A stretch of 64,000 nucleotides of DNA, taken from NCBI RefSeq assembly GCF_031127815.1, contig NZ_JARXHY010000003.1, positions 62,001 to 126,000 on the forward strand, given 5' to 3'. The position numbers were made by a program, and so were the translations under genes. A model generated the notes under the pieces. The model made no database searches. It was not told where the DNA came from and saw only the letters and a program-made list of their open reading frames with translations. Shown one piece after another: positions 9,966 through 18,860 of this stretch; position 1 is the stretch's first letter, and every line of letters begins with the position of its first letter. Source of the stretch: Pelagicoccus sp. SDUM812003 (lineage in GTDB: Bacteria > Verrucomicrobiota > Verrucomicrobiia > Opitutales > Opitutaceae).

Positions 9966-10465
9966 GGCGTGTCGGCTCGGTTGGTGGGGGCGTCGGCATG
10001 GTAGTCGCCACTCTTGCCGCCGGTCTTTTCCAGCAGCCGGATGTCTTCGATGACGATGCCTTTGGAGATGGCTTTGCACATGTCGTAGAGCGTGAGGGCG
10101 GCCCCGCTGACTGCGGAGAGCGCCTCCATTTCAACGCCTGTCTTGGCGTCGGTGATTGCGGTGGCGCGAATTTCCACGCAGGAATCGCTCGTCGGCTCGA
10201 TGCTGACCGAGCATTTCGTCAGTGGCAGGGGATGGCAGAGCGGGATCAGGTCGCTGGTCTTTTTGGCGGCTTGGATGCCAGCCAGAATGGCGGTGTGGAA
10301 CACGGGCCCTTTTTTGCTTTGCAGCTCCTTGCCATCGAAGGCGGCCATGATCTCTGGCGTGAGGCGCACGCGGGCCTGGGCGGTCGCGGAGCGCCGCGTC
10401 ACCGCTTTGTCGGTGACGTCGACCATGTGGGGCTGGGCTTTCGAGTCGAGGTGGGTGAAGGGCAT
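9962..10465 (-). CDS. moaC: Cyclic pyranopterin monophosphate synthase MoaC
   Basis: 167 residues. It converts the 3',8-cyclo-GTP product of MoaA to cPMP. Diagnostic stretches are present: MVDVTDKAVTRRSATA, the IPLCHPLPLT loop, and KTGVEMEALSAVSGAALTLYDMCKA with the downstream EKTGGKSGDYH carrying the catalytic lysine. The length is normal for the family. It follows moeA by 32 nt and overlaps moaD by 4 nt. The MoaA partner is not in the window. Confidence 0.97.
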   Translation of the reverse strand: MPFTHLDSKAQPHMVDVTDKAVTRRSATAQARVRLTPEIMAAFDGKELQSKKGPVFHTAILAGIQAAKKTSDLIPLCHPLPLTKCSVSIEPTSDSCVEIRATAITDAKTGVEMEALSAVSGAALTLYDMCKAISKGIVIEDIRLLEKTGGKSGDYHADAPTNRADTP

Positions 10466-10497
10466 GGGATTGGCGGCGTGCGGTTGGCGGTTCGGGC

Positions 10498-11712
10498 TCA
10501 GCTAGGCCACTCGTAGTAGGGAAAGGCTTCGCCCTGAGGAAAGACGGAACGCTTTCGGGGCAGTTCGATGAAACCGGAGGTTTTGGCGACGGAGCTGAAA
10601 TCGCCCGAGGTGTTGAAGAGCGCGGGTTTCGCCCAGAGCTCGCCGCTCGGACGCGGATCGAGCACCACTGGCAGAAAGAGCGTGAGCTCCTGTTTGAAGG
10701 TGAGGTCGTGGTCGAGCTTTACGTAGAAGGGTCTCGGGGCGGGGCGATCGGTCCATTTATCCAGGGCGGGGATCACGTAGCGGCGAAGGCAGGTGAAGCA
10801 GGAAACGGGGTTGCCAGGGAGGGCGAATACCGGCAGGCGTTCGCGCTCTCGGGAAAACTGGCCGAACCACATCGGCTTGCCCGGGCGCTGGCTCACCCAC
10901 TGGAAGCGAATGGCGACGCCGAGCTTTACCAGCGTCTCCGGGATGTAGTCGTATTTGCCCTTGGATACGCCGCCAGCGAGCACCAGGGCGTCGCAGCGCG
11001 ACATGGCGTCCTTGATGCTTTTCGAGATCTGCTCGGGATCGTCGGGGATGTGGATCAGTTCGGTATCGCCGTATCCAGCCGCCGCCAGCGCGGTGGCGAG
11101 CGTTAGATCGTTGGAGCGACGGATCTGGTAGGGCTCCGGTGTTTGCACGATGGATACAAGCTCGTTTCCGGTGGAGATGATGGCGATGCGGGGGCTTTTC
11201 GATACGCGAAGTTCGTATTTTCCGATGGAGGCGGCGATGGCGATCTCCTTCGCGGTGAGGGCGATCCCAGGCGCCAGAAGCTCGGCTCCTTCATCGCAAT
11301 CCGTGCCCATCTCGTGGATACCCTGGCCAAACTCCACGATCATGCCGTCGGGCAGCTTGGCCCCCTTTTTCGTCATTTCGTACTCTTCGACGGGAATGAC
11401 GCAGTCGGTGCCGGTGGGCATGACGGCGCCAGTCATCACCTCGATGCAGGCTTTGAAGTCCTTGAGTTCGAGCGGAGGGGCGCCCGCCGCTGCGACGCCT
11501 TCCACGGGGTAGACGCGCGCTCCCATGTTGTAGGCGGAGCTGGAGATGGCGATGCCATCCAGGGCGGCTCGGTTGAAAGGGGGCAGGGGGCGATCGGCGG
11601 TCAAGGGCTCCTGCAGCGATCGTCCAGCGGCTTCGGTGATGGGAACGGTTTCGGCGCCGATGCGGCCAATATTGTCGAGGATGAGTTTTTCGGCTTCCTG
11701 TACTGTGATCAC
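10498..11712 (-). CDS. moeA: Molybdopterin molybdenumtransferase MoeA
   Basis: 404 residues. It inserts molybdate into adenylated molybdopterin to complete the cofactor. The typical domain order is visible: an N-terminal elongated domain with PFNRAALDG (the family usually has N-x-AMDG), the MPTGTDCVIPVEE segment, the central MogA-like domain with ISTGNELV and LAGGVSKGKYDYIPE, and the LPGNPVSCF motif before the C-terminal barrel. The start codon is GTG at 11712, without a strong ribosome-binding site. First gene of moeA-moaC-moaD-moaE; about 400 nt of non-coding sequence precedes it. Confidence 0.96.
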   Translation of the reverse strand: MITVQEAEKLILDNIGRIGAETVPITEAAGRSLQEPLTADRPLPPFNRAALDGIAISSSAYNMGARVYPVEGVAAAGAPPLELKDFKACIEVMTGAVMPTGTDCVIPVEEYEMTKKGAKLPDGMIVEFGQGIHEMGTDCDEGAELLAPGIALTAKEIAIAASIGKYELRVSKSPRIAIISTGNELVSIVQTPEPYQIRRSNDLTLATALAAAGYGDTELIHIPDDPEQISKSIKDAMSRCDALVLAGGVSKGKYDYIPETLVKLGVAIRFQWVSQRPGKPMWFGQFSRERERLPVFALPGNPVSCFTCLRRYVIPALDKWTDRPAPRPFYVKLDHDLTFKQELTLFLPVVLDPRPSGELWAKPALFNTSGDFSSVAKTSGFIELPRKRSVFPQGEAFPYYEWPS

Positions 11713-12109
11713 GCGTCGAAGTGTTCGCGCTTTTTGGCAATGGGCAAATAAATCCTTTTAGGGGCGATTGACGGTAGACTGAGCTGTCTTCCGCGGGGCT
11801 CCGGACCGCATCCTCTAGCCCGCGCCCCGAGCTGCGCCACGGGCGTTCGTGGGAGGGCCCGCTCATCGTCGCGGATTTCCAGTCCGCGATCGCCTTCGCG
11901 TCCGCCCGTTTCTAGGCTGTTTCTTCGATACGTGAATCTACGAAAGGGATAACGGGGGGATCGATCTCAGCAGTGTTTGAAATCGACCATTCGTCTTATT
12001 GCCTAGGGGGTGAGGGCCGCGACTGGTTTATGTGTCAAAACCCTTTCAAATTTAAGTTTTGTGTCGATTGATGCTTATCAAGTCTTCTGAATAAAGCCTT
12101 CCTGTACCG
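11713..12109. other. Intergenic region between divergent moeA and the HDOD gene
   Basis: No gene is seen. The stretch should hold the promoters of both divergent genes. It contains a palindromic element described separately (11839-11909). Near 12067 a TTGATG and near 12089 an AATAAA are spaced like a -35/-10 pair for the HDOD gene, but this is weak. Confidence 0.35.
11839..11909. repeat. 71-bp palindromic element
   Basis: The ends ACGGGCG (11839-11845) and CGCCCGT (11903-11909) are perfect inverted repeats. Inside is a hairpin TCGCGGA-N7-TCCGCGA (11869-11889). The arrangement resembles REPIN-type intergenic repeats or a structured leader of moeA. No second copy of this exact sequence was found in the window. 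Confidence 0.45.
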
Positions 12110-13375
12110 ATGATTACGCGCGACGACGAGGTTGAGAAAGCCATCCGGGCGAACCTCGCTGGTATGGGGCCAATCAACCTAATGAGTACGAATGGTAAGA
12201 AGCTGGTCAGCGTGCTGATCGTGGAATCGGACGAGCGATTTCTCGAGAGCGTGCGTGGTTGTCCAGGTCTGAACCGATCCGGTTGGGTCGTGCGTACCGC
12301 TTCCAGCGCCGAAGCGGGTTTGAAAGCCCTTCGCGAAGCTCGCGTGGACGTGTTCGTCGCTGGCGTCTCTCTGCCAGACCTCGATGGGATTTCCTTTCTG
12401 AAGAAGACCAAGGAGCTTTCGCCCAACTCCCTGCGCCTGCTGCTTTACAAGGAGGCGGACAAGCGGGAAATGGGCAAGGCGGTCGGCCTCATGCACCGAC
12501 GTTTGCAGCAACCGGTCGCCCCCGAGGAGCTCGATTTGGCGATTCGTCAGGTTCTAGTGACGCATCTGCGCATCCGTCGACCCGAGGTGGCCAACATCGT
12601 TCGGGAGACCAAGCAGCTGCACGTGAACACCCAACCGATGCAGGAGCTGCTCAAGACGGCGGACGATCCGCAGTGCGACATCGACACCCTGGCGCTGATC
12701 ATCAAGAAGCACCCCACTGCGGTGGCCACGGTGCTCCAGGTGGCGAACACCGCCTTCTACGGTTCGGCCGGCGGAGTGGACACCTTGGAAGAGGCTTTGC
12801 AGCTGATGGGCATGGATTTCGTGCGCAATCTGGCCATCACCGAGCTGGCGAAGAAGCAGCTTCGTCTCAGCCCGGGATTGCAGGAGCTGGCCAACGCGGT
12901 GCTGCAGCACTCGATCGAAGCGAGCCAGTACGGGTTGCGCATGCGCAAGTACGTCAAAAACCTCAAGCTGGTGCAGCAGATCAGCAGCTTGGCCTTGCTG
13001 CACGACTTGGGAAAGCTGGTTTTGCTCGCCGCCAAAGGAAACGACTACGCCGACCTCATGGGCCAATCCGTGGATTCCGGCACGCCGTGCTGGCGCCTCG
13101 AGCGCGCCAACTACGGCTGCGACCACGCTGGGGTGGGCGGATTCCTCTTCTCCATGTGGGGCCTGCCGGAAGTGATCGTTCGCGCGGTCTCCTTCCACCA
13201 CGAGCCGCTGAAGGTGGCGGAAAAGGACTTTTGCCCCACCAGCCTGCTGCATTTCTCGAACGTGGCCGCTCACGCGAACCACGGTGTGTCATGCTATTCT
13301 GGAGACAACTTGAACGAGGAGCTGGCCGAGAAGCTCGGCTTGTCGCCAGAATTCGCATACGAGTTCGACGAATAG
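12110..13375 (+). CDS. HDOD-domain protein with degenerate receiver domain
   Basis: 421 residues. Residues about 34-150 have the shape of a response-regulator receiver domain (VLIVESDERF, VSLPDLDGISFL), but the phosphoacceptor aspartate is replaced by Gly85 and the conserved lysine of the KP motif by Gln134. Residues about 165-370 form an HDOD domain, with the typical LALIIKKHPTAVATVLQVAN stretch, LEEALQLMGMDFVRNLAI, LLHDLGKLVLL and HAGVGGFLFSMWGLP. HDOD proteins act in signalling and motility control, without known catalysis in most cases. The start at 12110 is uncertain; ATG at 12182 is possible, and neither has a good ribosome-binding site. Confidence 0.88.
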   Translation: MITRDDEVEKAIRANLAGMGPINLMSTNGKKLVSVLIVESDERFLESVRGCPGLNRSGWVVRTASSAEAGLKALREARVDVFVAGVSLPDLDGISFLKKTKELSPNSLRLLLYKEADKREMGKAVGLMHRRLQQPVAPEELDLAIRQVLVTHLRIRRPEVANIVRETKQLHVNTQPMQELLKTADDPQCDIDTLALIIKKHPTAVATVLQVANTAFYGSAGGVDTLEEALQLMGMDFVRNLAITELAKKQLRLSPGLQELANAVLQHSIEASQYGLRMRKYVKNLKLVQQISSLALLHDLGKLVLLAAKGNDYADLMGQSVDSGTPCWRLERANYGCDHAGVGGFLFSMWGLPEVIVRAVSFHHEPLKVAEKDFCPTSLLHFSNVAAHANHGVSCYSGDNLNEELAEKLGLSPEFAYEFDE

Positions 13376-13444
13376 CTCGTTGATGGCTTGATGCTCCAGT
13401 GCGGCGCGGCTTTCTGGCTGGGCCGGGAGTCGTCCCGCTGTTTT

Positions 13445-14569
13445 CTACTGGTAGAAGCTCACGCTGTTGATTGGCGGAAAGTGGGCGCTGGCGAGTTGCC
13501 AGGTGTCGCCCTGATCGTCGCTGGTCCAAAGCGAGCCAGTGGTGCTGCCGAATGCCAGGCGGTCTCCGGTGTCGTCGACGGCGAGGGCATGCCGGTAGAC
13601 CAGATCGTAGGCATGGGTCTGCGGGAGCCCGTTTCCAAGCGTCTGAAAATGCTTTCCCCCGTCTCGGGTGCGGGTGACCACGAGTTTCCCGTCCACCGGG
13701 ATACGCTGCTCGTCCTTGATCGCGGGCACGAACCACGCTGTATCCGGATCTTGGGGATGCACGGCCACTGCGAAGCCGAAGACGCTCGGCCCAGCGTCTT
13801 TGATCTCGGAAAAGGTTTTTCCCCCGTCGTCCGAGCGAAAGATGCCATTGTGGTGCTGCACCCAGATCCGTTCGGGCTGGGCGGGGCAGGAGACCAGGTA
13901 ATGCGGATCCTGAGCGACGGGATCGTAGGCGAGCTCCGGGGGCATGTATTCGGCTCGCAGGCCTTGGCCGATCAGTTTCCAGGTTCCTCCATCGTCGCTC
14001 GTTTCCCAAATGCCGCCACAGGAGATGCCGACGACCACGCGGCGCGAATCCCGAGGATCGACGGCGATGGAATGGATCCCCGGAAAGTCGTAGCCGCCTC
14101 CGGCCCACTTCGCTCGTTCGGGCACGTTCCATAGGGAGTCGACGAACTGCCACGAGTCGCCATGGTCGTCCGACTTGAACAAGCCTCCAGGCAGGGAGCC
14201 GCACCAGATTCGCCCCGGTTGGTCCTCGCCGCCGGGGGCCAGGGCCCAGATCTGCTCCAGCTTCCAGGGGATTTCGATGCCGCGAAACGGGCAGCGATCC
14301 GGTTCCCTGCCCTCGGGAAAGGGCGGGTAGGCGGGCGTTTCGATTTCTTGCCAATCTGATTGCCCAGCGAGCCGGCGGTGAAGTTTCACCCCGAAGTGGC
14401 CGTGGTTGAGGGCGGCGTAGGCATGGCCTGAGCGGGAGTCGTGGAAGGCCAGCGTGACAGGGTCGCCGAGAAAGGCGGTGTCGGAAACGGACCATGCGGC
14501 CTCGGTTTGCGGTTCGAGTTCGAACAGGCCTTTGCGCGTGGCGAGCAGCAGTCGGATCGTCTTCTTCAT
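13445..14569 (-). CDS. Cytoplasmic Asp-box (BNR) beta-propeller protein, sialidase-like fold
   Basis: 374 residues with at least five Asp-box motifs (SDDHGDSW, TSDDGGTW, SDDGGKTF, TRDGGKHF, TSDDQGDTW), predicting a beta-propeller of the sialidase/VPS10 type. There is no signal peptide, so it should stay in the cytoplasm, which is unusual for glycosidase-like propellers; the conserved catalytic Arg triad of sialidases cannot be assigned. The ATG at 14569 begins MKKTIRLLLATRKGLF, a normal first propeller strand; the frame further upstream overlaps the cupin gene and looks non-coding. It is the last gene after the MoaD/ThiS-like gene and the cupin gene. Confidence 0.82.
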   Translation of the reverse strand: MKKTIRLLLATRKGLFELEPQTEAAWSVSDTAFLGDPVTLAFHDSRSGHAYAALNHGHFGVKLHRRLAGQSDWQEIETPAYPPFPEGREPDRCPFRGIEIPWKLEQIWALAPGGEDQPGRIWCGSLPGGLFKSDDHGDSWQFVDSLWNVPERAKWAGGGYDFPGIHSIAVDPRDSRRVVVGISCGGIWETSDDGGTWKLIGQGLRAEYMPPELAYDPVAQDPHYLVSCPAQPERIWVQHHNGIFRSDDGGKTFSEIKDAGPSVFGFAVAVHPQDPDTAWFVPAIKDEQRIPVDGKLVVTRTRDGGKHFQTLGNGLPQTHAYDLVYRHALAVDDTGDRLAFGSTTGSLWTSDDQGDTWQLASAHFPPINSVSFYQ

Positions 14570-14642
14570 CGGTGAGTTGGTCCACGACGCGTCTTCGGCG
14601 CAGAGGCGCTTGCGAGACGCGTCCTTGGGCGGGAGTTGACGT

Positions 14643-15020
14643 TTATTCTGCCAGTTTCGCCATGTTTGACAGGGCATGTTCCAGCACCTCGGTGTGGGTG
14701 TGGTCGGGGCTGAACATGACGCATTTGATGTCTTCCTCGACCAAGGCGGTGTGTCCAGCGGGCAGGTAGAAGGCATCGCCTTTTTCCAAGGAGTCGACCG
14801 AGCCGTCGTCGTAGTCGATTCGGAAAACGCCTTCGATGAGGTAGCCCCAATGGGGGCAGTGGCAGCTGTCGTTGGAAAGGCCTTTCAGCAACGGTCCGAA
14901 GTCGGTCCCTTTCGGAAGCTCGAGGTAGGTGACGTCCATGTCGCCCAGCTTGGTTTGACGGCGCATGGAGGTTTCTGGCCCTTCCATAACGGTGGGCAGG
15001 TCGGCAATATTTGTTTTCAT
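14643..15020 (-). CDS. Cupin-domain protein
   Basis: 125 residues. The central part has a cupin-like beta-barrel pattern: HCPHWGYLIEGVFRIDY gives histidines near the first cupin motif, and KGDAFYLPAGHTAL matches the second with G-D-x3-P-x-G-H. Such proteins bind a metal or a small ligand; the substrate is unknown. It lies 33 nt after the MoaD/ThiS-like gene and 73 nt before the propeller gene on the same strand, so the three are likely co-transcribed. Confidence 0.8.
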   Translation of the reverse strand: MKTNIADLPTVMEGPETSMRRQTKLGDMDVTYLELPKGTDFGPLLKGLSNDSCHCPHWGYLIEGVFRIDYDDGSVDSLEKGDAFYLPAGHTALVEEDIKCVMFSPDHTHTEVLEHALSNMAKLAE

Positions 15021-15053
15021 GGTGTGAGCGAGTTGGAGGATTGAGGGAGGCGG

Positions 15054-15323
15054 CTAGCCTCCGGATAGGGCTTGAACGACGAATATCTCATCGTCGGGTC
15101 GAACGGGAGTCTCGAGCTTCTCTCGATCGCGGATGGCGACTCCGTTTACCAGGATCGCCATGTGCCGGTGCAAGCAGCCTTGATCGTCGAGAATGTAGCC
15201 GCGCAAACGAGGGCGTTTCGCGAACGCGACTTCAAGAGCGTCCACCACGCGACTGGCATCGACGATAAGGTCGGAGCTCTCCACGTGGCGCTGCAGGTTG
15301 GAGGTAAAACAAAGCTTGGGCAC
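15054..15323 (-). CDS. MoaD/ThiS-family beta-grasp protein with C-terminal Gly-Gly
   Basis: 89 residues. The sequence has the ubiquitin-like beta-grasp pattern of MoaD/ThiS: hydrophobic N-terminal strand, a helix rich in Val and Ala (ASRVVDALEVAFAKRP), the MAILVNGVAIRD strand, and a C-terminus DDEIFVVQALSGG ending in the di-glycine needed for adenylation and thiocarboxylation. GTG at 15323 is taken as start because GAGG sits 5 nt before it. It is clearly distinct from the true moaD at 9726-9965. It stands next to a cupin and a cytoplasmic propeller and not beside moaE or thiG, so its acceptor is unknown. Confidence 0.85.
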   Translation of the reverse strand: MPKLCFTSNLQRHVESSDLIVDASRVVDALEVAFAKRPRLRGYILDDQGCLHRHMAILVNGVAIRDREKLETPVRPDDEIFVVQALSGG

Positions 15324-15425
15324 AGGAACCTCAAGCCTAGCGCCTGAGGTCGCTAGCGCAAGGCTCGAGGCCGAGGGCAAGGGTATTCACTCGGCCTGAG
15401 GGGGGAGCTGAATCCGCCAGCGTCG

Positions 15426-16172
15426 CTACGCTAGGGAACGCATCTTCTCCACGCAGGCCTTAAGGGCTGGCACTGGATTTTCCGGGTCGGCTTCGTATTC
15501 GAGAATGCCCACGCCGTCGAAGCCCTGAGCTTTGAGGGTGGCGAGCAGCTTCGGCAAATCCAGGTTGCCGTCCCCCACGACTGTGTCCTTCCACGCTCCG
15601 TTCCGATCGAAGACGAAGTCCTTGAAGTGGATTCCGTATAGAAATTCCGAATACTTGTTGGCCCAGTCGATGGGGTTTCCGTTGTTTGGGCCGATCTGCA
15701 ACGCCCAGGCGGTATCCATGCAAAGACCGACTTGCGGCGAGCCTAGCCCGATGAGCTGTTCGACCACGTCGGGCGATCCCCCGAAGAGATAGCCGCCATG
15801 GTTGTGGATGCCGACCTTGATGCCGTACTTGTCGCACCAGGATCTTACTTGGGCGACGGCTTTGGGAAAGGTGCCGACTTTGAAGTGGGCCGATATGTGC
15901 TTGGCTCCCGCGATGGCGGCGCATTCGAAAAACGATTCGTCGTCTTCGTTTCCGTCGAAGGTTTGCACTCCGATGGATACGATGGATACGCCGAAGCTCT
16001 CGTAGATCTCCACGATGCGTTTCCATTCGTTGGGGTTTCGAAAATCCGCGTGGAGCTCGCAGACTTCGATGTGGTCGAGTCCGATCTCGCGGGTCTTGGA
16101 GGCGACTTCGGCGCTCTCCTTGAATTCGCGGAAGCAGTAGGATTGAACGGCGAGGGTGTCGAGTAGGGCCAT
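15426..16172 (-). CDS. Sugar phosphate isomerase/epimerase-like TIM-barrel protein
   Basis: 248 residues of the xylose isomerase-like TIM-barrel superfamily. Typical elements are the early helix/strand LDHIEVCELHADF, the KVGIHNHGGYLF strand with candidate metal-binding His, the MDTAWALQIG strand, GIHFKDFVFD, and the C-terminal GILEYEADPENP. Glu and His residues placed like the metal ligands of the superfamily are present. No signal peptide. It lies 40 nt downstream of a Gfo/Idh/MocA oxidoreductase, a common pairing in inositol or uncommon sugar catabolism; the substrate cannot be named. Confidence 0.88.
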   Translation of the reverse strand: MALLDTLAVQSYCFREFKESAEVASKTREIGLDHIEVCELHADFRNPNEWKRIVEIYESFGVSIVSIGVQTFDGNEDDESFFECAAIAGAKHISAHFKVGTFPKAVAQVRSWCDKYGIKVGIHNHGGYLFGGSPDVVEQLIGLGSPQVGLCMDTAWALQIGPNNGNPIDWANKYSEFLYGIHFKDFVFDRNGAWKDTVVGDGNLDLPKLLATLKAQGFDGVGILEYEADPENPVPALKACVEKMRSLA

Positions 16173-16212
16173 GGGGGGTGGGTGCGAAGTTCGTGGCGTT
16201 GGGAAGGCTGGG

Positions 16213-17265
16213 CTAGAGGTCGATCGACTTGCCGGAGCGGCAGGATTCGGCGATGGCGTCGAGGATGCGTTGCACGGCGAGGGCCTGTTCCCCGCTGACG
16301 ATCAAGGGCTCGTCCTCGAAGAGGTGGTTGATGAAGTTGTGAAAACGGTCGCAGTGGGGCAAGCCCGGTTTCGCGGCGATGTTTTCGATGGTGCGATAGT
16401 CGGCGTCCAGCGGGTCGCGCTTGTATAGCTTGGCTGGATACACGCTAGCCCCGAGGTCGGTGCCGAAGAGCTCGACATTGAGGCGTTCGTTTTCCGGGAT
16501 ATGGGAGGCCCAGGAGGTTTCCAGGCAGACCGTGGCCCCGTTTTTCAGTTTGATCATAGCCGCGGCTAGATCGTCCACGTCGAAGATGGAGTCGGTCTTG
16601 TCCGAAAGGCCCCAGTCGCTTTCGCCCAGACCCCGGTTTCCGAACTTGGTATAGGTCGATCCGAAGACCGAGACCGGCTCGAAGTTGTCCATCAGATAGA
16701 GGGAGAGGTCGAGCAGGTGGACGCCGATGTCGTAGATGGAGCCTGCTCCGGCGAGGGCCTTGCTGCCGAACCAGGTCCCCAGTCGAGGGATGCCCTCTCG
16801 GCGCATCCAGTAGGCCTTGGCGTAGTAGATTTCGCCAAAGGCCCCGCTTTGCACGACCGCTTTGATCTTTTGGGAGTTTTCGTTGAAGCGCTGGTTCATG
16901 CCGAGCGCGAAAAGCTGTCCTGTCTCTTCGGAGACGCGCAGCACTTCCTCCGCTTCCTGGGCGTTCATGGCGAACGGCTTGTCGAGCAGCACGTGCTTGC
17001 CCGCACGCATGGCGGCGATGGACAGCTCGGCGTGATACTTGTTGGGCACCGCGATGTAGACCGCGTCCACCTCGTCGCAAGCGAAGAGTTCGCTGGCCTC
17101 GGTGAAGCAATGGGGGATCTCGAAGGCGCTGGCGAGCTGTTCGGCTCGCTTGCGGTTGATGTCCTGAGCCGCTGTGAGCTCGGCCCGCGGGTGATTGACG
17201 ATGGACTGGGCGCTGTACTGGGAGATCTTTCCTGAACCGATGATTCCGAATCTGAGTCTCTGCAT
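16213..17265 (-). CDS. Gfo/Idh/MocA-family oxidoreductase
   Basis: 350 residues. The N-terminal Rossmann domain begins RLRFGIIGSGKISQY, a clear NAD(P)-binding GxGxxx motif, and continues with DEVDAVYIAVPNKYHAELSIAAMRAGKHVLLDKPFA, which contains the EKP-type motif (here DKP) with the catalytic lysine. The C-terminal alpha/beta domain has GSIYDIGVHLLDL, with the conserved D-x-G-x-H. It probably oxidises or reduces a sugar or cyclitol. It begins a likely operon with the TIM-barrel gene 40 nt downstream. Confidence 0.92.
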   Translation of the reverse strand: MQRLRFGIIGSGKISQYSAQSIVNHPRAELTAAQDINRKRAEQLASAFEIPHCFTEASELFACDEVDAVYIAVPNKYHAELSIAAMRAGKHVLLDKPFAMNAQEAEEVLRVSEETGQLFALGMNQRFNENSQKIKAVVQSGAFGEIYYAKAYWMRREGIPRLGTWFGSKALAGAGSIYDIGVHLLDLSLYLMDNFEPVSVFGSTYTKFGNRGLGESDWGLSDKTDSIFDVDDLAAAMIKLKNGATVCLETSWASHIPENERLNVELFGTDLGASVYPAKLYKRDPLDADYRTIENIAAKPGLPHCDRFHNFINHLFEDEPLIVSGEQALAVQRILDAIAESCRSGKSIDL

Positions 17266-17366
17266 GGTGGAGTGCCGTTTTTGGTTTCGCTTGCTGGACC
17301 GGGGTGGCCGGGATTCTTTCAGATCGTGTTAGACTCGCTCCGCCCGCCACGCCAGACAAGCTCGAC

Positions 17367-18860
17367 TCACGCAGTAGACTTGCTCGGTCTTGGGGTCAGG
17401 GCTTCGCTGTTTATGGCGAGCAAAGCGACGAGGATGGAGCTTCCGACAATGCTGTGCCCCTCTTTGAAGAGCTCGGCGATCGAGTCCATGACTTGGAGTC
17501 CTTGCGACGCGTAGCTCAGCAAATTCCAGGTGGGGAAATCGTTGAAGAAGCCGTAGTATTGATTTGCGGTGAAGTAGTAGGCTGCTCCGAGCGCGATTGC
17601 AAGGTTTCCAAGCGCCATCGCCAGCCAGCGTCTCTTGATCAGAACGAGCGGGGCGAGCAGGATGGCCGCTGAAGCGATGGATATGCCGGTGCCGTAGGGC
17701 AGCACCATTTGGTTCGCGTGCAGGGCGTTCCAGAGCGCCTCCTGAGTGATGACGAACAGGAGGACCACCCAGTAGATCTTGTATCCAACATTTCTGCACA
17801 GGTAGAAGCAAAGCGCCATGAGGTACATGGCGAGGTAGGTCGCGAGAAGGGGAGAGAGGAACTCCAGTGCGAAGAGGAGGGCGGCGAACGCGCCCAACGC
17901 CGCCAGCAAGCGCTTCGCGACGACGTTTTCCGACTTGCTGGAGAAATGGAAGATCAGGGTGATGACGCCCATCGAGAAGAGCGCGATCGCGGTGTGGGCC
18001 CAAATCGGGATGACCCAGCTGGATCGATAGTGGTTGTTCGGGCGGTTGTGCCAGCGCACGTCTTCCAGCAGGAATCCAAGGCGGCGCTTGACGGGACCGT
18101 AGCGATCGAACGAAAGCTGCGTCAGGGCGAATTGGGACCTGTCGATCCGTTGTGGGTCGATGGCGTGTCGATCGTTTTCTTTCCGCGTCCGATCGGGGGC
18201 GTAGTAGGATTCCATCGAGGCTTGGTATTGATCCGCTTTGGCCAGCGAGCTGCGGATGGAGAAGCGATGCAGTCCATAGATCGAGATGCCTTTGGGCGCC
18301 AGCCACGGCGTCCAGGAAAAGGAGACCTGAACTGGATTGAGCAAGTCCACCCCTTTGATCTTCAAGGCGGGAAACTCCCAATCGGGAAACTTCTGATCGG
18401 CCCAGTATTCGAGCTCCTTCACGTAGTTGAACTGCATGACAACCGCCTTGGCGGGCTCGTCGGCGCCTAGCTCGTCGAGGCGAACGGTGTAGTCGAAGGT
18501 GGCGATGGACTGCGAGTCCCGCTTTTGAAACGGGCTGCGCTTTCCCTCCTTGAAGAGCAATCTGCCTCTAGGATCGTAGAGCTGAAAGGCGAGATTGATC
18601 CCGTCTTCGAGGTCCTGGCGGCTGGTATAGTCGCCGGTCACGTGGAGGCGCTGTTGCTCGGCGTCCAAAGCGACTCTGCCTCGAACGTGAACGTTGTCGG
18701 ATTTGTATTCGAAAACTTGCGACTGCTGGAAACGTTTTCCGCTTTCGAAGGAGATGGTCAGGGTTTGCTCCTTGAGAGGGCCGCGGTGCCCGAGCATGAG
18801 CCCGACGCAGCTGAGCGCGAGCATGCTAGCCAGAAAGATTCTATAGAGATTCATCGTCAT
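17367..18860 (-). CDS. Multi-pass membrane protein paired with an LTA-synthase-like protein, unknown function
   Basis: 497 residues. A signal-anchor at the N-terminus (about 4-24) is followed by a ~250-residue beta-rich extracytoplasmic domain, then about seven membrane helices from residue ~285 to the C-terminus. I do not recognise a family. Its start overlaps the stop of the upstream phosphoglycerol transferase-like gene (ATGA), so the two are coupled and probably work together in envelope polymer assembly (inference). No catalytic motif can be named. Confidence 0.75.
   Translation of the reverse strand: MTMNLYRIFLASMLALSCVGLMLGHRGPLKEQTLTISFESGKRFQQSQVFEYKSDNVHVRGRVALDAEQQRLHVTGDYTSRQDLEDGINLAFQLYDPRGRLLFKEGKRSPFQKRDSQSIATFDYTVRLDELGADEPAKAVVMQFNYVKELEYWADQKFPDWEFPALKIKGVDLLNPVQVSFSWTPWLAPKGISIYGLHRFSIRSSLAKADQYQASMESYYAPDRTRKENDRHAIDPQRIDRSQFALTQLSFDRYGPVKRRLGFLLEDVRWHNRPNNHYRSSWVIPIWAHTAIALFSMGVITLIFHFSSKSENVVAKRLLAALGAFAALLFALEFLSPLLATYLAMYLMALCFYLCRNVGYKIYWVVLLFVITQEALWNALHANQMVLPYGTGISIASAAILLAPLVLIKRRWLAMALGNLAIALGAAYYFTANQYYGFFNDFPTWNLLSYASQGLQVMDSIAELFKEGHSIVGSSILVALLAINSEALTPRPSKSTA

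Noticed and set aside
11713-11920. Possible molybdenum cofactor riboswitch before moeA
   Set aside because: The region is structured, but I could not fit the known conserved core; the palindrome looks more like an intergenic repeat. A covariance-model search would decide.
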